A stretch of 64,000 nt of DNA. It comes from Paractinoplanes brasiliensis (GTDB taxonomy: Bacteria > Actinomycetota > Actinomycetes > Mycobacteriales > Micromonosporaceae). Positions 34,236-42,888 of this stretch are shown one piece after another. Position numbers and translations under genes: made by a program. Within the stretch, counting starts at the first letter, position 1; every line of letters starts with the position of its first letter. Location: the NCBI RefSeq assembly GCF_004362215.1, contig NZ_SNWR01000001.1, positions 5,686,001-5,750,000 on the forward strand. Reading direction: 5' to 3'. The notes under the pieces are model-generated. The model was not told the origin of the DNA. It searched no databases and worked only from the letters and a program-made list of their open reading frames with translations.

Positions 34236-35231
34236 TTACAGGCTGCCCGGACCGGAGTGGCGGTGGAACTGGTCTTCGACGTATCCGTCGGACGGGCGGC
34301 CGTGCAGGCGGAGGCGGGCCATGCCGCCGTCGGGGTAGATGTCGAGGCGGGCCGTGGTGGCGACTCGCTCGGGGTGTACGGGGAAACGGTGGGGGGTGTC
34401 GGGGCGCAGGGCCGTGCGGGGCAGGATGTCGAACCAGTCGACGCCGTCGTCGGTGCCGCGGACGGTGGCCCAGCCGGGGGCGTTGCCCTTGAAGTGGGTG
34501 GTGTCGAGGTCGACGAGGGTGATCTCGGCCGGGGCGGCCAGCCGGACGGTGACCCAGTCGTTGTTGTCGTCGCGGCGGCGGGACGTCTCCCAGCCGTCAC
34601 CCATGTGCTGGGCCAGACCGGGCATCAGCATGTTTTCCGGGTGGCCGTAGAACATGTTGCTGCAGTCGGTGACGCGAGCGCCGTGGGCGAGCGCTGCCAC
34701 GTCGAAGACCTCAGGCAGCAACCGCGGGTCGGGGACGGCCAGGCCGTGCACGCGCAGGCGGGCGACACCGCCGTCCGGGAAGATCGTCAGCCGGACGTGG
34801 GTGAAACGCCTGTCGTCGGTGACGGCGAACAGGTTGCGGCTGTCGCCCTCCAACGGCGATTTCGGCACCAGCGGGGTCCACTCGGCCGGCAACAGCTCGG
34901 CGGGCGCCGGATAGCCCTCGACCGCCAGGCCGTCGATCGCCGCGTACGGCGGGTAGTTGCCGGTGAAGAACGCGGTGTCGACGTCGACACCCCGGATCAC
35001 GCCGGGCGCGCCGAGCCGGATGATCGCCACGTCGTGACCGGGTTCGCGGCGGCGGCGGGTCTCCCACCCGTCGTACACCTGGCCCTTGTGGTCGAAGGTG
35101 CGCGGCGTGAAGACCGGTTCGGTGGGCAGCACGAGGTGGTCGGCCGTCGCGAAGAATTCGTCGTCGGCGTGGACGACACCGCCGCCGAGCGCGCGTGAGG
35201 CCAGATCGGGCAGGGTGGCGAAGTCCTCCAT
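34236..35231 (-). CDS. alc: allantoicase
   Basis: A 331-residue enzyme that hydrolyses allantoate to ureidoglycolate and urea. The internal duplication typical of allantoicase is visible: each half has a YDGWETRRRREPGHD / GDGWETSRRRDDNND element followed by a WxxxRL-like strand and a DIYPDGG or IFPDGG loop. The ATG at 35231 shares a base with the allantoinase TGA (TGATG). The last few residues (HSGPGSL) are encoded by repeat-like DNA, so the true C-terminus may have been altered. It acts after allantoinase. Confidence 0.95.
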   Translation of the reverse strand: MEDFATLPDLASRALGGGVVHADDEFFATADHLVLPTEPVFTPRTFDHKGQVYDGWETRRRREPGHDVAIIRLGAPGVIRGVDVDTAFFTGNYPPYAAIDGLAVEGYPAPAELLPAEWTPLVPKSPLEGDSRNLFAVTDDRRFTHVRLTIFPDGGVARLRVHGLAVPDPRLLPEVFDVAALAHGARVTDCSNMFYGHPENMLMPGLAQHMGDGWETSRRRDDNNDWVTVRLAAPAEITLVDLDTTHFKGNAPGWATVRGTDDGVDWFDILPRTALRPDTPHRFPVHPERVATTARLDIYPDGGMARLRLHGRPSDGYVEDQFHRHSGPGSL

Positions 35232-36547
35232 CAGGCGTCCTTCCGCGTCAGGAACCGTCCGCGTGCCGTGTCGCCGGTGACGGCGTGCCCCCGCAGCCAG
35301 GTGGTGCGCACGACCCCGGCGAGCTTCTTGCCCGCGTACGGCGTCACGGGGTTCTTGTGGTGCAGCCGGACCGGCTCGACGACGAACGTCTCCTCCGGGT
35401 CGAACGCGACCAGGTCGGCCTGCGCGCCCACCTCGATGCGGCCCCGATCGCGCAATCCCACCAGGTCGGCCGGGCGGCGTGCCATCCACTCGGCCACATC
35501 GGCCAGGGAATGGCCCCGGGCCCGCGCCGCCGTCCAGATCACCGGCAGTCCCAGCTGCACCGACGCGATGCCGCCCCAGGCCGCCGCGAAGTCGCCGGTG
35601 TCGCGGCGCTTGAGCTCGGGCGTGCAGGGGGAGTGGTCGCTGACCACGCAGGTGATCAGCCCGTCGGCCAGGGCCTGCCACAGCAGGTCGGCATTGGCGG
35701 CGTCACGGATGGGCGGGCAGCACTTGAACTCGGTCGCGCCGTCGGGGATGTGGCCGGCGTCGAGCGCGAGGTAATGCGGGCAGGTCTCGGCAGTGACCGG
35801 CAGCCCCTCGGCTCGGGCGGCCGCGATCAGCGGAAGGGCGGTGGCCGCCGAAAGGTGCAGGATGTGGACGCGGCCGCCGGTGGCCCGAGCGGCGTCGACG
35901 GCGGTGGCGACCGCGGCGTGCTCGGCCTCGACCGGGCGGGAGGCCAGGAACTCGGCGTAGGTCGCCGCGCTCGACAAATCGCCCAAATGACGCGGGTCCT
36001 CGGCATGCACGACGAATTGCGCTCGCCGCAGTGACGACAACGCGGCACGCAGCTCATCGGAGGACAAAGGCGGAAATTCCGGCACGCCCGAATCGGCCAG
36101 AAAAGCCTTGAAGCCGAACACGCCTGCGTCATGCAGCCCCGGCAACTCGGAGAGATTCCCCGGAACGGCCCCGCCCCAGAAGCCGACGTCGACAAACGTC
36201 TTCCCCCGGGCAGCCTCCTGTTTGACCCGCAAGGAAGGCACGTCGACGGTCGGCGGCAGGCTGTTGAGCGGCATGTCGACGATGACCGTGACGCCCCCGG
36301 CCGCCGCAGCGCGAGTGGCCGACGCGAACCCCTCCCACTCCGTACGCCCCGGCTCGTTCACATGCACGTGGGTGTCGACCAGGCCCGGCAGCAGCGCGGT
36401 CTCACCCAGGTCGGTGTCGACCTCGGTGTCGAACACGTCGTCGTAGCCCCCGACGGCCACGATCGTGCCGCCCTCGATCGCCACGGCCGCCGCGCACTCG
36501 CCGCCACCCGTGATCGCCCGCCGTGACCGCAACACCAGCTCGACCAT
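35231..36547 (-). CDS. allB: allantoinase
   Basis: A 438-residue dihydroorotase-like amidohydrolase that opens allantoin to allantoate. Metal-site motifs are GLVDTHVHVNEPGRTEWEG, the GGVTVIVDMPLNS strand, VHAEDP, HILHLS, ETCPHYL and VVSDHSPCTPE. It is the first gene of the allB-alc pair and is coupled to alc through TGATG. Along with the uricase group 10 kb away it completes urate to ureidoglycolate plus urea. No adjacent IclR-type AllR repressor is present. Confidence 0.95.
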   Translation of the reverse strand: MVELVLRSRRAITGGGECAAAVAIEGGTIVAVGGYDDVFDTEVDTDLGETALLPGLVDTHVHVNEPGRTEWEGFASATRAAAAGGVTVIVDMPLNSLPPTVDVPSLRVKQEAARGKTFVDVGFWGGAVPGNLSELPGLHDAGVFGFKAFLADSGVPEFPPLSSDELRAALSSLRRAQFVVHAEDPRHLGDLSSAATYAEFLASRPVEAEHAAVATAVDAARATGGRVHILHLSAATALPLIAAARAEGLPVTAETCPHYLALDAGHIPDGATEFKCCPPIRDAANADLLWQALADGLITCVVSDHSPCTPELKRRDTGDFAAAWGGIASVQLGLPVIWTAARARGHSLADVAEWMARRPADLVGLRDRGRIEVGAQADLVAFDPEETFVVEPVRLHHKNPVTPYAGKKLAGVVRTTWLRGHAVTGDTARGRFLTRKDA

Positions 36548-36581
36548 GAACCGACACTACCGGCCCTCTGTGACAAGAAAA

Positions 36582-36587
36582 TAGGAT
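36582..36587 (+). promoter_or_regulatory. candidate -10 element (TAGGAT), short-leader or leaderless start
   Basis: TAGGAT lies 5 nt before the GTG at 36593 in the 45-bp divergent region with allB, in a locally AT-rich stretch (AAGAAAATAGGAT). A convincing -35 was not found. Confidence 0.35.
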
Positions 36588-36592
36588 CAGGC

Positions 36593-37327
36593 GTGGCCTG
36601 GCGGACAACCACCGACATCCGTGAGTTCCTCGACGCTGCCGGCGGCTTCCTGCGGGCCCGGCCGGTCGACAACACGATGCTGCTCACCGAAGCCGCCTAC
36701 CTCGAGGCTTTCCCGGACGCCCGCGACCAGCTCCACGGCTGGTGGACCGGCGGTGGCGCCTTCCTCCAGGCCCCGGGCCACGCCCCGATCGTCTCGCTGC
36801 TGCCCGACGAGGCCTGGGAACCCTTGGCCGAGTTGCTCCCCGGCATCCCGCAACTCGGCGTCGACGCGCGTTCGGTCCCGCGGGCGAGGTCCGCCTGGCC
36901 CGGACTCACCGAACGGCTGAGGATCGCGGTCTGCCGTGCGCGACCGCAGAAGCCGGTGGTGGGAGGACGGGCGCGCACCGCCACAACCGACGACCGTGAC
37001 CTGTTGGTGAGCTGGTATCACGAGCTGATGGCGGCCAACCCCGGCGACCCGAGCGACCTGGCCTACGTCGTCGACTTCCCGTTGACGTACGGGGGTCTGA
37101 CGCTCTGGGAGGTCGATGGCGTCCCCACGGCGATGGCCGGTCGCACCCCGGTGATCGGCGGCGTGACCCGGGTCGGCGCGTCGCACGGCGTTCACTCCGA
37201 GGCCGCGTTCGCCGCCGCCTGCGCCGAGGCGGCCACCCACGCCGACGAGGTGCTCGTCCTCACGACGGACGAGGATTGCGAGCCGTTGTTCGAACGGGTC
37301 AGGCTGGGCCCATGGACAAACCAGTGA
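36593..37327 (+). CDS. GNAT-like acetyltransferase
   Basis: A 244-residue protein. The C-terminal half resembles an N-acetyltransferase fold (TATTDDRDLLVSWYHELM, LTLWEVDGVPTAMAGRTPVIGG, a VGASHGVHSEAAFAAAC helix that would bind acetyl-CoA, VLTTD), and the N-terminal half looks like a degenerate or additional domain. The GTG at 36593 starts MAWRTTTDIREFL. It overlaps the cupin gene by 16 bp. The substrate is unknown. Confidence 0.7.
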   Translation: MAWRTTTDIREFLDAAGGFLRARPVDNTMLLTEAAYLEAFPDARDQLHGWWTGGGAFLQAPGHAPIVSLLPDEAWEPLAELLPGIPQLGVDARSVPRARSAWPGLTERLRIAVCRARPQKPVVGGRARTATTDDRDLLVSWYHELMAANPGDPSDLAYVVDFPLTYGGLTLWEVDGVPTAMAGRTPVIGGVTRVGASHGVHSEAAFAAACAEAATHADEVLVLTTDEDCEPLFERVRLGPWTNQ

Positions 37328-37689
37328 ACCTCCAGGCCGCCCTGGCCAGTTTCGCCGAGGTGTACAGCCCGCGCATCGTGACCCGGATGAACGACTACGA
37401 CGTACGCATCGCCCACGTCAAGGGGGAGCACGTCTGGCACGTCCACGAGCACACCGACGAGTTCTTCCTGGTGCTCGACGGCCGCTTCGACATCGAGCTG
37501 CGCGACCGCGAGACCGTCACGCTCGGCCCCGGTGACGTGTTCGTGGTGCCCGCGGGGGTGGAGCACAAGCCGTCCTCGCCGGGCGGGTCGATCCTGATGT
37601 TCGAGCCGTCGGGCACCGCGACCACCGGCGACCGGCACGAGGGCGAGATCCCGGCCCACGTCCACAGCACCACCGGCCAGGAGCTATGA
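37312..37689 (+). CDS. single-domain cupin protein
   Basis: A 125-residue cupin. Motif 1 is HVWHVHEHTDEFFLVLDGR and motif 2 is GDVFVVPAGVEHKP, giving a full His/His/Glu/His metal set. Such small cupins bind Fe or Mn and serve as isomerases, dioxygenases or sensors. The ATG at 37312 is inside the preceding acetyltransferase gene and in another frame, so the two genes are coupled. Its stop overlaps the convergent gene at 37684 by 6 bp. Confidence 0.85.
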   Translation: MDKPVNLQAALASFAEVYSPRIVTRMNDYDVRIAHVKGEHVWHVHEHTDEFFLVLDGRFDIELRDRETVTLGPGDVFVVPAGVEHKPSSPGGSILMFEPSGTATTGDRHEGEIPAHVHSTTGQEL

Positions 37690-38739
37690 CGCCGGGGCGA
37701 CCCGGGCCGCCCACTCGAAGGCCTCGCTCGCCGGGAGCGTGCGGTTGAGGGTGACCTCGGGTCTCATCAGCGGATAGGTGCGGCCGATGTTCCAGCTGCG
37801 CTCGTACGGCGGCGGGTCCAGCACCACCACCCGGTGATCGCCGAGCAGCGGGATGTCGGCCGGCCGGCCCTCGTGCCAGATCGTCTCGCCGGTCGCGTCG
37901 GCCAGGTAGAACTGCCCGTGGATGGGGTCGGGCGGGGACAGCTCGCCCTCCGTCGCCGCGGCCACCCACGCCGGGTCGGGCGGGGTGCCCGGCAGCAACC
38001 CGCGGGCCGGCGCGCCGATCAGGGTGGCGGCCAGCAGCGTGTGCAGCTGGAAGTTGTCGCCCACTCCGCTGATCGTCAGGTCGTACGCCTGTTTGGTCGG
38101 GCGGTGCAGCACCAGCAGCGGCTCGTCGTCGAGCACCTCGAGCAACCCGTACAGCCAGGCCGCGTCCTCGGCGTGCGGCGTCATGCCGGACGTGGCGGCG
38201 GTCAGGCGTTCACGCTGCGGCAGCGCCTGGCGGGCCCGCTTCTGCTGCAACGGGAGCAGCAGGCTGGGGATCCACTCCTTGACCGTGAACCACGCCTGCG
38301 TGATCTCGCCGGCCTCCTGCACGGTCAGCCCGGCCGAGGCCCGTACGACCCGTTCGCGCAGCTCAGTGTATTCGTCGGCCGACGTCGGGGCGGCCACGCC
38401 GTCGCCCAGCTTGTCGGCCAGCACGCCGAACTGCGCGGCCAGCTCGAGCCCGGTGGCCAGCCGCTCGACCAGCACGGGCAGCACCGGCAGCGGGTCGGCG
38501 CCCTGCTCGATCAGCCCGGCCACCAGCGTGGCCAGCAGCGCGCCGTTGCCCAGGGCCACCTGTTCCAGGGCCGGGGCCAGCGGCACCAGGGCGGCGCTCA
38601 GCTCTTCCTGGTCGGCGTGGGGCAGGCGGTCCACAATGGCCCGGTAGCTCTTGGTCGAGGCCCGCGAGTCGAGCCGGATCACGGCGTCGGCCAGGCCGGT
38701 GCAGAGCTCGGGCAGGGCGTTGCCGGGTCGTCCGAACAT
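37684..38739 (-). CDS. hypothetical protein
   Basis: A 351-residue soluble protein that I do not recognise. It is Leu/Ala-rich and apparently helical in its first 200 residues (RLDSRASTKSYRAIV, a VKEWIPSLLLPLQQKRARQ helix) and has a C-terminal part with GQFYLADATGETIWHEGRP and VVVLDPPPYERSWNIGRTY. It has no signal peptide or membrane segment. The ATG at 38739 begins MFGRPGNALPEL; upstream in-frame codons cross the divergent promoter region. Confidence 0.7.
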   Translation of the reverse strand: MFGRPGNALPELCTGLADAVIRLDSRASTKSYRAIVDRLPHADQEELSAALVPLAPALEQVALGNGALLATLVAGLIEQGADPLPVLPVLVERLATGLELAAQFGVLADKLGDGVAAPTSADEYTELRERVVRASAGLTVQEAGEITQAWFTVKEWIPSLLLPLQQKRARQALPQRERLTAATSGMTPHAEDAAWLYGLLEVLDDEPLLVLHRPTKQAYDLTISGVGDNFQLHTLLAATLIGAPARGLLPGTPPDPAWVAAATEGELSPPDPIHGQFYLADATGETIWHEGRPADIPLLGDHRVVVLDPPPYERSWNIGRTYPLMRPEVTLNRTLPASEAFEWAARVAPAS

Positions 38740-38852
38740 CCGCGCATAGTAAGGGCCACCCGGCGGCGGCACCAGCGCGACGGCCGGGCCGAAGGTGACC
38801 CGGACATGGCCGGCGCGACGGAAAATGGCGTGAGCGTACCGGCGGGTCCGGC

Positions 38853-38858
38853 TACGGT
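38853..38858 (+). promoter_or_regulatory. candidate -10 element (TACGGT), leaderless-type
   Basis: TACGGT lies 8 nt before the GTG at 38867 in the divergent interval 38740-38866. Transcription would begin at or within a base or two of the start codon. No RBS-like sequence precedes the GTG, which fits a leaderless transcript. Confidence 0.4.
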
Positions 38859-38866
38859 TCTGGGTC

Positions 38867-40024
38867 GTGACGCGAACCGTGACGCTGGTGGTGACCGGCC
38901 CCGACGGCGCCGTGCTGGGGCAGGCCGAGCCGTTCGAGTCGGCCGTTCCCTGGTGGCAGGAGGTCGGCGACTTCGGACGCGGCGTCCAGGTGCTGCGCCT
39001 GCTGCACGCCGACCGGCCGGCGCCGCCCGGGGGGCACGTCACCTACCTGGCCCAGGTCACCGAGTCGTTCGAGGGCGCCCTCCACCCGTACGGGGAAAGC
39101 CTGCGAACCCACCCGAAAAGGGCGCCCTATGCCGAGGTCGGTGGCCCGGCCGCCTCGATCGCGTGGGCCACGGCCGTCGTGCCCGGCACCACCGCCCACC
39201 AGCAGCGCACCTGGAATCTGTCGGCGATCTGGCGGCTCGACGACGCCGACGGCCACCCCGTCGCCTGGCTCAAACAGGTGCCCTCGTTCTTCCGCCACGA
39301 GCCGTACGCGCTGCGGATGGTCGCCGCTGTCGCCCCGCACCTGGTGCCCGAGCTGATCGCCGACGGTGAGCACGGGCGCATGCTGCTGGCCCACGCCCCC
39401 GGCGAGGACCGCTACGGCGCCGGCCCCGAGTTGTGCGCGCGGATAGCCGAGGCCTTCCACCCGCTGCAGGCCCACTTCGCGGCCGACCCCACTCCGCTCG
39501 CGGGCATTCCCGACGCGCGTCTGGCCGTCGAGCCGTTCGCGCGGGTGGCCGAGCCGCACTTCGCGACCGTCCCCGGTCTGGCCGATCTCGTCGAGGCGTT
39601 GCCCGAACGCCTGAAGGCGATCGCGGAGTGCGGCCTGCCCGACACACTCGTGCACGGTGACCTGCATCCGGGCAACGTCCGCACCGACGACACGGGCCGG
39701 TTGACCATCATGGACTGGGGCGACTGCACGTACGGCAATCCCGCGCTCGACATCTTGCGGCTCACCGACGGCCGTACGGGTGGATCGGCGCCGCACGACG
39801 AAACCCTCGCTGCCTGGGCCGATCGCTGGAAACAGACCGTTCCCGGCTGCGACCCGCTGCGGGCGGCCGAGCTCATGCGACCCGTCGCCCCGCTGCGGTC
39901 CGCGCTGATCTACGCCACGTTCCTCGACAACATCGAACCGTCCGAGTGGCCCTACCACGCGGCCGACGTCCCCGAGCGGCTGGCCGCGGCGGTCCGTTCC
40001 ATAAGGGGCCTATCGGGGGAGTAA
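38867..40024 (+). CDS. aminoglycoside phosphotransferase-like kinase (APH family)
   Basis: A 385-residue protein. The first 125 residues form an N-terminal domain (LVVTGPDGAVLGQAEPF...) ; the remainder is a kinase-like fold with the catalytic loop LVHGDLHPGNV and the metal-binding IMDWGDCTYGNP. The first domain could correspond to a fused NUDIX-like or unknown module. It probably phosphorylates a small metabolite; antibiotic resistance cannot be inferred from this alone. The GTG at 38867 follows a leaderless-type promoter. Its neighbours are unrelated. Confidence 0.82.
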   Translation: MTRTVTLVVTGPDGAVLGQAEPFESAVPWWQEVGDFGRGVQVLRLLHADRPAPPGGHVTYLAQVTESFEGALHPYGESLRTHPKRAPYAEVGGPAASIAWATAVVPGTTAHQQRTWNLSAIWRLDDADGHPVAWLKQVPSFFRHEPYALRMVAAVAPHLVPELIADGEHGRMLLAHAPGEDRYGAGPELCARIAEAFHPLQAHFAADPTPLAGIPDARLAVEPFARVAEPHFATVPGLADLVEALPERLKAIAECGLPDTLVHGDLHPGNVRTDDTGRLTIMDWGDCTYGNPALDILRLTDGRTGGSAPHDETLAAWADRWKQTVPGCDPLRAAELMRPVAPLRSALIYATFLDNIEPSEWPYHAADVPERLAAAVRSIRGLSGE

Positions 40025-40055
40025 CGGTATGCACACCGAACCGCCCCGATTGATC

Positions 40056-40061
40056 TACCCT
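40056..40061 (+). promoter_or_regulatory. candidate -10 element (TACCCT), leaderless-type
   Basis: TACCCT is separated by 7 nt (GCTCCGC) from the aminopeptidase ATG at 40069, which places the predicted transcription start at the start codon. The intergenic gap is only 44 bp. Confidence 0.4.
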
Positions 40062-40068
40062 GCTCCGC

Positions 40069-41265
40069 ATGGTGCTGATCGAGCGGTTCGCGGAGCTTGT
40101 CGTACGGGGTGGCATCAACGTCCAGCCCGGACAGGGGGTGGTGCTCTACACCGACACGGCCCACCTCGAGATCGCCCGCGCCGTCACCGAGGCGGCCTAC
40201 GCGGCGGGCGCGGCCTGGGTCGAACCGATCTGGAGCGACGGCCCGATGCGTCGCTCGGCCGTCCGGCACGCCTCCATTCAAAACCTTTCCGCCGTACGCC
40301 CGTGGGCCCTCGCGCGCGTGCGGGAGTGGACCGACGCCGGGGCCGCGTGGATCCGCCTGCTCGGTGAGGCCGACCCGCACCTGCTCGACGGGCTCGACCC
40401 GGCCAAGGTCGCCGCCCACCCGGCCGAGGAGATGCAGGCCATGCGCCGGGCCGTGTTCGACGGCATGCGCTGGACAGTGGTCGGCGCGCCCAACCCGGGC
40501 TGGGCGCGCGAGGTCTTCGGCGAGCCCGACATCGAACGGCTGTGGGAGGCGGTCGGCACGGCCATGCGCCTCGACCTCGACGACCCGGTCGCCGCGTGGC
40601 AGAGCCGTGCCGAGATGCTGGCCGAACGCGGCCGCCGGCTGGACGAACTCGAACTGACCGAGCTGCGCTACCACGGCGAGGGCACCGACCTGACCGTCGG
40701 GCTGCTGCCGGACAGCCGGTGGAAGGGCGGCGGGCTGGTCGACGACGCCGGCATCCCGTACCTGCCGAACATCCCGACCGAGGAGGTCTTCACCAGCCCC
40801 GACCGGCGGCGCGCCGATGGCGTGATCCGGGTGACCCGGCCCGTCGTCATCGCCGGGCAGGTGATCACCGGGCTGCGGGTGACGTTCGCGGGCGGGCGGA
40901 TCACCGAGGTGTCCGCGGACGACAACGCCGACGTCGTACGGGCTCACCTCGACACCGATGAGGGCGCGCGCCGGCTGGGCGAGGTCGCCCTGGTCGACCG
41001 GGACAGCCGGATCGCCCGTACGGGGGTGGTCTTCCACAACATGCTCTTCGACGAGAACGCGGCCTGCCACGTCGCGTGGGGTCAGAGCTTCCCGTTCGCG
41101 GTCGCCGGCGGTGGCGCGATGACCGAGCAGCAGCGCGCCGACCTGGGGCTGAACATGTCGAGCGTGCACACCGACGTCGTGATCGGCGGGGAGGGGATCT
41201 CGGTCACCGGTCGCGGACCCCGCGGTACGGTCGACATCATCAAGGCCGACGAATGGGTGCTGTGA
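40069..41265 (+). CDS. M29-family aminopeptidase
   Basis: A 398-residue metallo-aminopeptidase of the AmpS/thermophilic M29 family. The N-terminus LIERFAELVVRGGINVQPGQ and the metal-site region (HNMLFDENAACHVAWG, a late SSVHTDVVIG and a TDLTVGLLP segment) are characteristic. It is a cytosolic peptidase cleaving N-terminal residues. Its TGA overlaps the ATG of the following epimerase gene (TGATG). A leaderless-type -10 precedes the ATG at 40069. Confidence 0.92.
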   Translation: MVLIERFAELVVRGGINVQPGQGVVLYTDTAHLEIARAVTEAAYAAGAAWVEPIWSDGPMRRSAVRHASIQNLSAVRPWALARVREWTDAGAAWIRLLGEADPHLLDGLDPAKVAAHPAEEMQAMRRAVFDGMRWTVVGAPNPGWAREVFGEPDIERLWEAVGTAMRLDLDDPVAAWQSRAEMLAERGRRLDELELTELRYHGEGTDLTVGLLPDSRWKGGGLVDDAGIPYLPNIPTEEVFTSPDRRRADGVIRVTRPVVIAGQVITGLRVTFAGGRITEVSADDNADVVRAHLDTDEGARRLGEVALVDRDSRIARTGVVFHNMLFDENAACHVAWGQSFPFAVAGGGAMTEQQRADLGLNMSSVHTDVVIGGEGISVTGRGPRGTVDIIKADEWVL

Positions 41266-42113
41266 TGCGGGTCCTGGTGCTGGGCGGCACCGGTTTCGTC
41301 GGGCGTGCCGTCACCGAGCTGCTCGACGAGCCGACGCTGTTCAACCGGGGCACCGACACGACGCTGTTCCCCGGGGTCGAGCGGCGGCGCGGCGACCGCG
41401 AGACCGGTGACTACGCGTCGCTGGCCACCGGCGAGTGGGACGCGGTGGTGGACGCGACGGCCTACTTCCCGTGGCAGGTCCGGCAGACGATGGACGCGCT
41501 GGGTGACCGCGTACGGCGTTATCTGCTCGTCTCGAGTCACGCGGTCTTCGCCGGAGCGGGTTCCGAGCTGCGCCCCGCCGCGTGGGACGCCACGCCGCCG
41601 CTGACCAACGACACGTACGGCCCGTCCAAAGTGGCTTGCGAACAAGAGGTCCTCGGCCGCTTCGGCTCCCGGGCGACGATCGTACGGCCGGTGAAGGTGG
41701 CCGGACCGCACGACAACCAGAGCGGCCTCACCGACTGGGTTCGCGCCGCCGTGAAAGGTGGCCGGTTCGAGCTGCCGGGCGACCCGGCCCAGCCCGTCCA
41801 GCTGGTCGACTCCCGCGACCTGGCCCGCCTGATCGTGACCCTGCTGACCGAGGACCGCGGCGGCGCCCACACGGCGGCCGGCCCCAGCACCACCCTGGCC
41901 GGGCTGATGGCGGTGTGCGCCGCGGCCGCCGGCACCTCGGTCGAGATCGTGCCGGTTCCGCCCGGTCCGCGCTTCCCCCTGGTCAAGCCGCGCGACCTCT
42001 GGAACACGCAACACCGCGCACCGGCCGAGGGTCAGACCGTGACCCCGCTGGAGACAACCGTCACCGACGTCCTGACCTGGGCCGTGACCGAAGGCGCGTT
42101 CGACCCGGTGTAA
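41265..42113 (+). CDS. NAD-dependent epimerase/dehydratase family protein
   Basis: A 282-residue extended SDR. The dinucleotide site is VLVLGGTGFVGRAV; the catalytic triad region has SSHAVFAG and YGPSKVACE (YxxxK). It resembles nucleotide-sugar epimerase-like or isoflavone-reductase-like proteins. The ATG at 41265 shares a base with the aminopeptidase stop, so it is cotranslated. A few residues of an earlier in-frame Met (MGAVMRVL) are possible but less well supported. The substrate is unknown. Confidence 0.85.
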   Translation: MRVLVLGGTGFVGRAVTELLDEPTLFNRGTDTTLFPGVERRRGDRETGDYASLATGEWDAVVDATAYFPWQVRQTMDALGDRVRRYLLVSSHAVFAGAGSELRPAAWDATPPLTNDTYGPSKVACEQEVLGRFGSRATIVRPVKVAGPHDNQSGLTDWVRAAVKGGRFELPGDPAQPVQLVDSRDLARLIVTLLTEDRGGAHTAAGPSTTLAGLMAVCAAAAGTSVEIVPVPPGPRFPLVKPRDLWNTQHRAPAEGQTVTPLETTVTDVLTWAVTEGAFDPV

Positions 42114-42222
42114 GCGGGCCTTGGAGTTCTTGTGGACCACGGCGAGGACTGCGAGGCGCGGGTTCGCGGGCAGCGAACACTTCGGGGCGGTGGCGGGCGG
42201 CTCCCGCGGGCACGATGGCGGT

Positions 42223-42888
42223 ATGACTTCGGTGGCGGCGTACGACGAAATCGCGGACTGGTACGAGAACGATTTCCTGGCGCGGTCGCGGCCGGGGGAT
42301 CCGCTCGGGGTGCAGCGGCAGCTGAGTGAGCTGCTCGGGCCGGGCGACGGGGTCTGTCTCGAGGTGGGCTGCGGCACGGGCGTGCACGCGGCGCAGGTTC
42401 GGGAGCTGGGCTGGACGGCGCTCGGCGTGGATCTGTCGGCGGGCATGCTCGAGTACGGGAAACGACGGCTGCCCGTGGCGAGGGCCGACGCCACCCGTCT
42501 GCCGGTGCGGGACGGCTCAGTGCCCGCCGTGATCGCGATGATGGCGCACACCGACATGCCGGACTATCCGGGCGTGCTACGTGAGGTCGGGCGGGTGCTG
42601 CGGCCGGGCGGGGTGTTCGTGCACGTGGGGGTGCATCCCGCCTTCTGCGGCGGGTTCGCCGATCGCAGCGATCCCGAGGCCGTGGTGATAAGGCGGGGCT
42701 ATCTCGACGGGCACTGGACGAAGCAGTCGTGGACGACCGAGGGGGTACGCAACCGGGTCGGCGCGACGCACTACCCGCTGCCGGTGCTGCTGCGGGCCGT
42801 ACTGGATGCGGGTTTGACCCTGACGGGGTTCACCGAGGGTGGCGAACCGGTGCCCACCACGTGGGCGTTGCGGGCGATCAAACCATGA
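42223..42888 (+). CDS. class I SAM-dependent methyltransferase
   Basis: A 221-residue Rossmann-fold methyltransferase. SAM-binding motif I is CLEVGCGTGVHAAQV; motif II ALGVDLSAGML, and a LREVGRVLRPGGVFVHVG motif follow. It appears to be of the UbiE/Methyltransf_11 type acting on a small molecule. The ATG at 42223 is used; an upstream open frame is not supported by an RBS. A perfect 6-bp inverted repeat (GTTCGC-N5-GCGAAC, 42162-42178) lies upstream and could be an operator. Its 3' end overlaps a convergent 44-residue ORF by 11 bp. Confidence 0.85.
   Translation: MTSVAAYDEIADWYENDFLARSRPGDPLGVQRQLSELLGPGDGVCLEVGCGTGVHAAQVRELGWTALGVDLSAGMLEYGKRRLPVARADATRLPVRDGSVPAVIAMMAHTDMPDYPGVLREVGRVLRPGGVFVHVGVHPAFCGGFADRSDPEAVVIRRGYLDGHWTKQSWTTEGVRNRVGATHYPLPVLLRAVLDAGLTLTGFTEGGEPVPTTWALRAIKP

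Noticed and set aside
33829..34338. 169-codon plus-strand open frame rich in Val-Trp-Ala repeats
   Set aside because: It is the 30-bp array read through, without RBS, and antisense to the allantoicase 3' end.
38867..40024. Antibiotic resistance gene call for the APH-like protein
   Set aside because: The kinase fold is shared with many metabolic kinases and nothing in sequence or context points to aminoglycosides.
42162..42178. Inverted repeat GTTCGC-N5-GCGAAC as a feature of its own
   Set aside because: Perfect 6-bp arms at high GC are common, and only one copy is present; mentioned with the methyltransferase gene instead.
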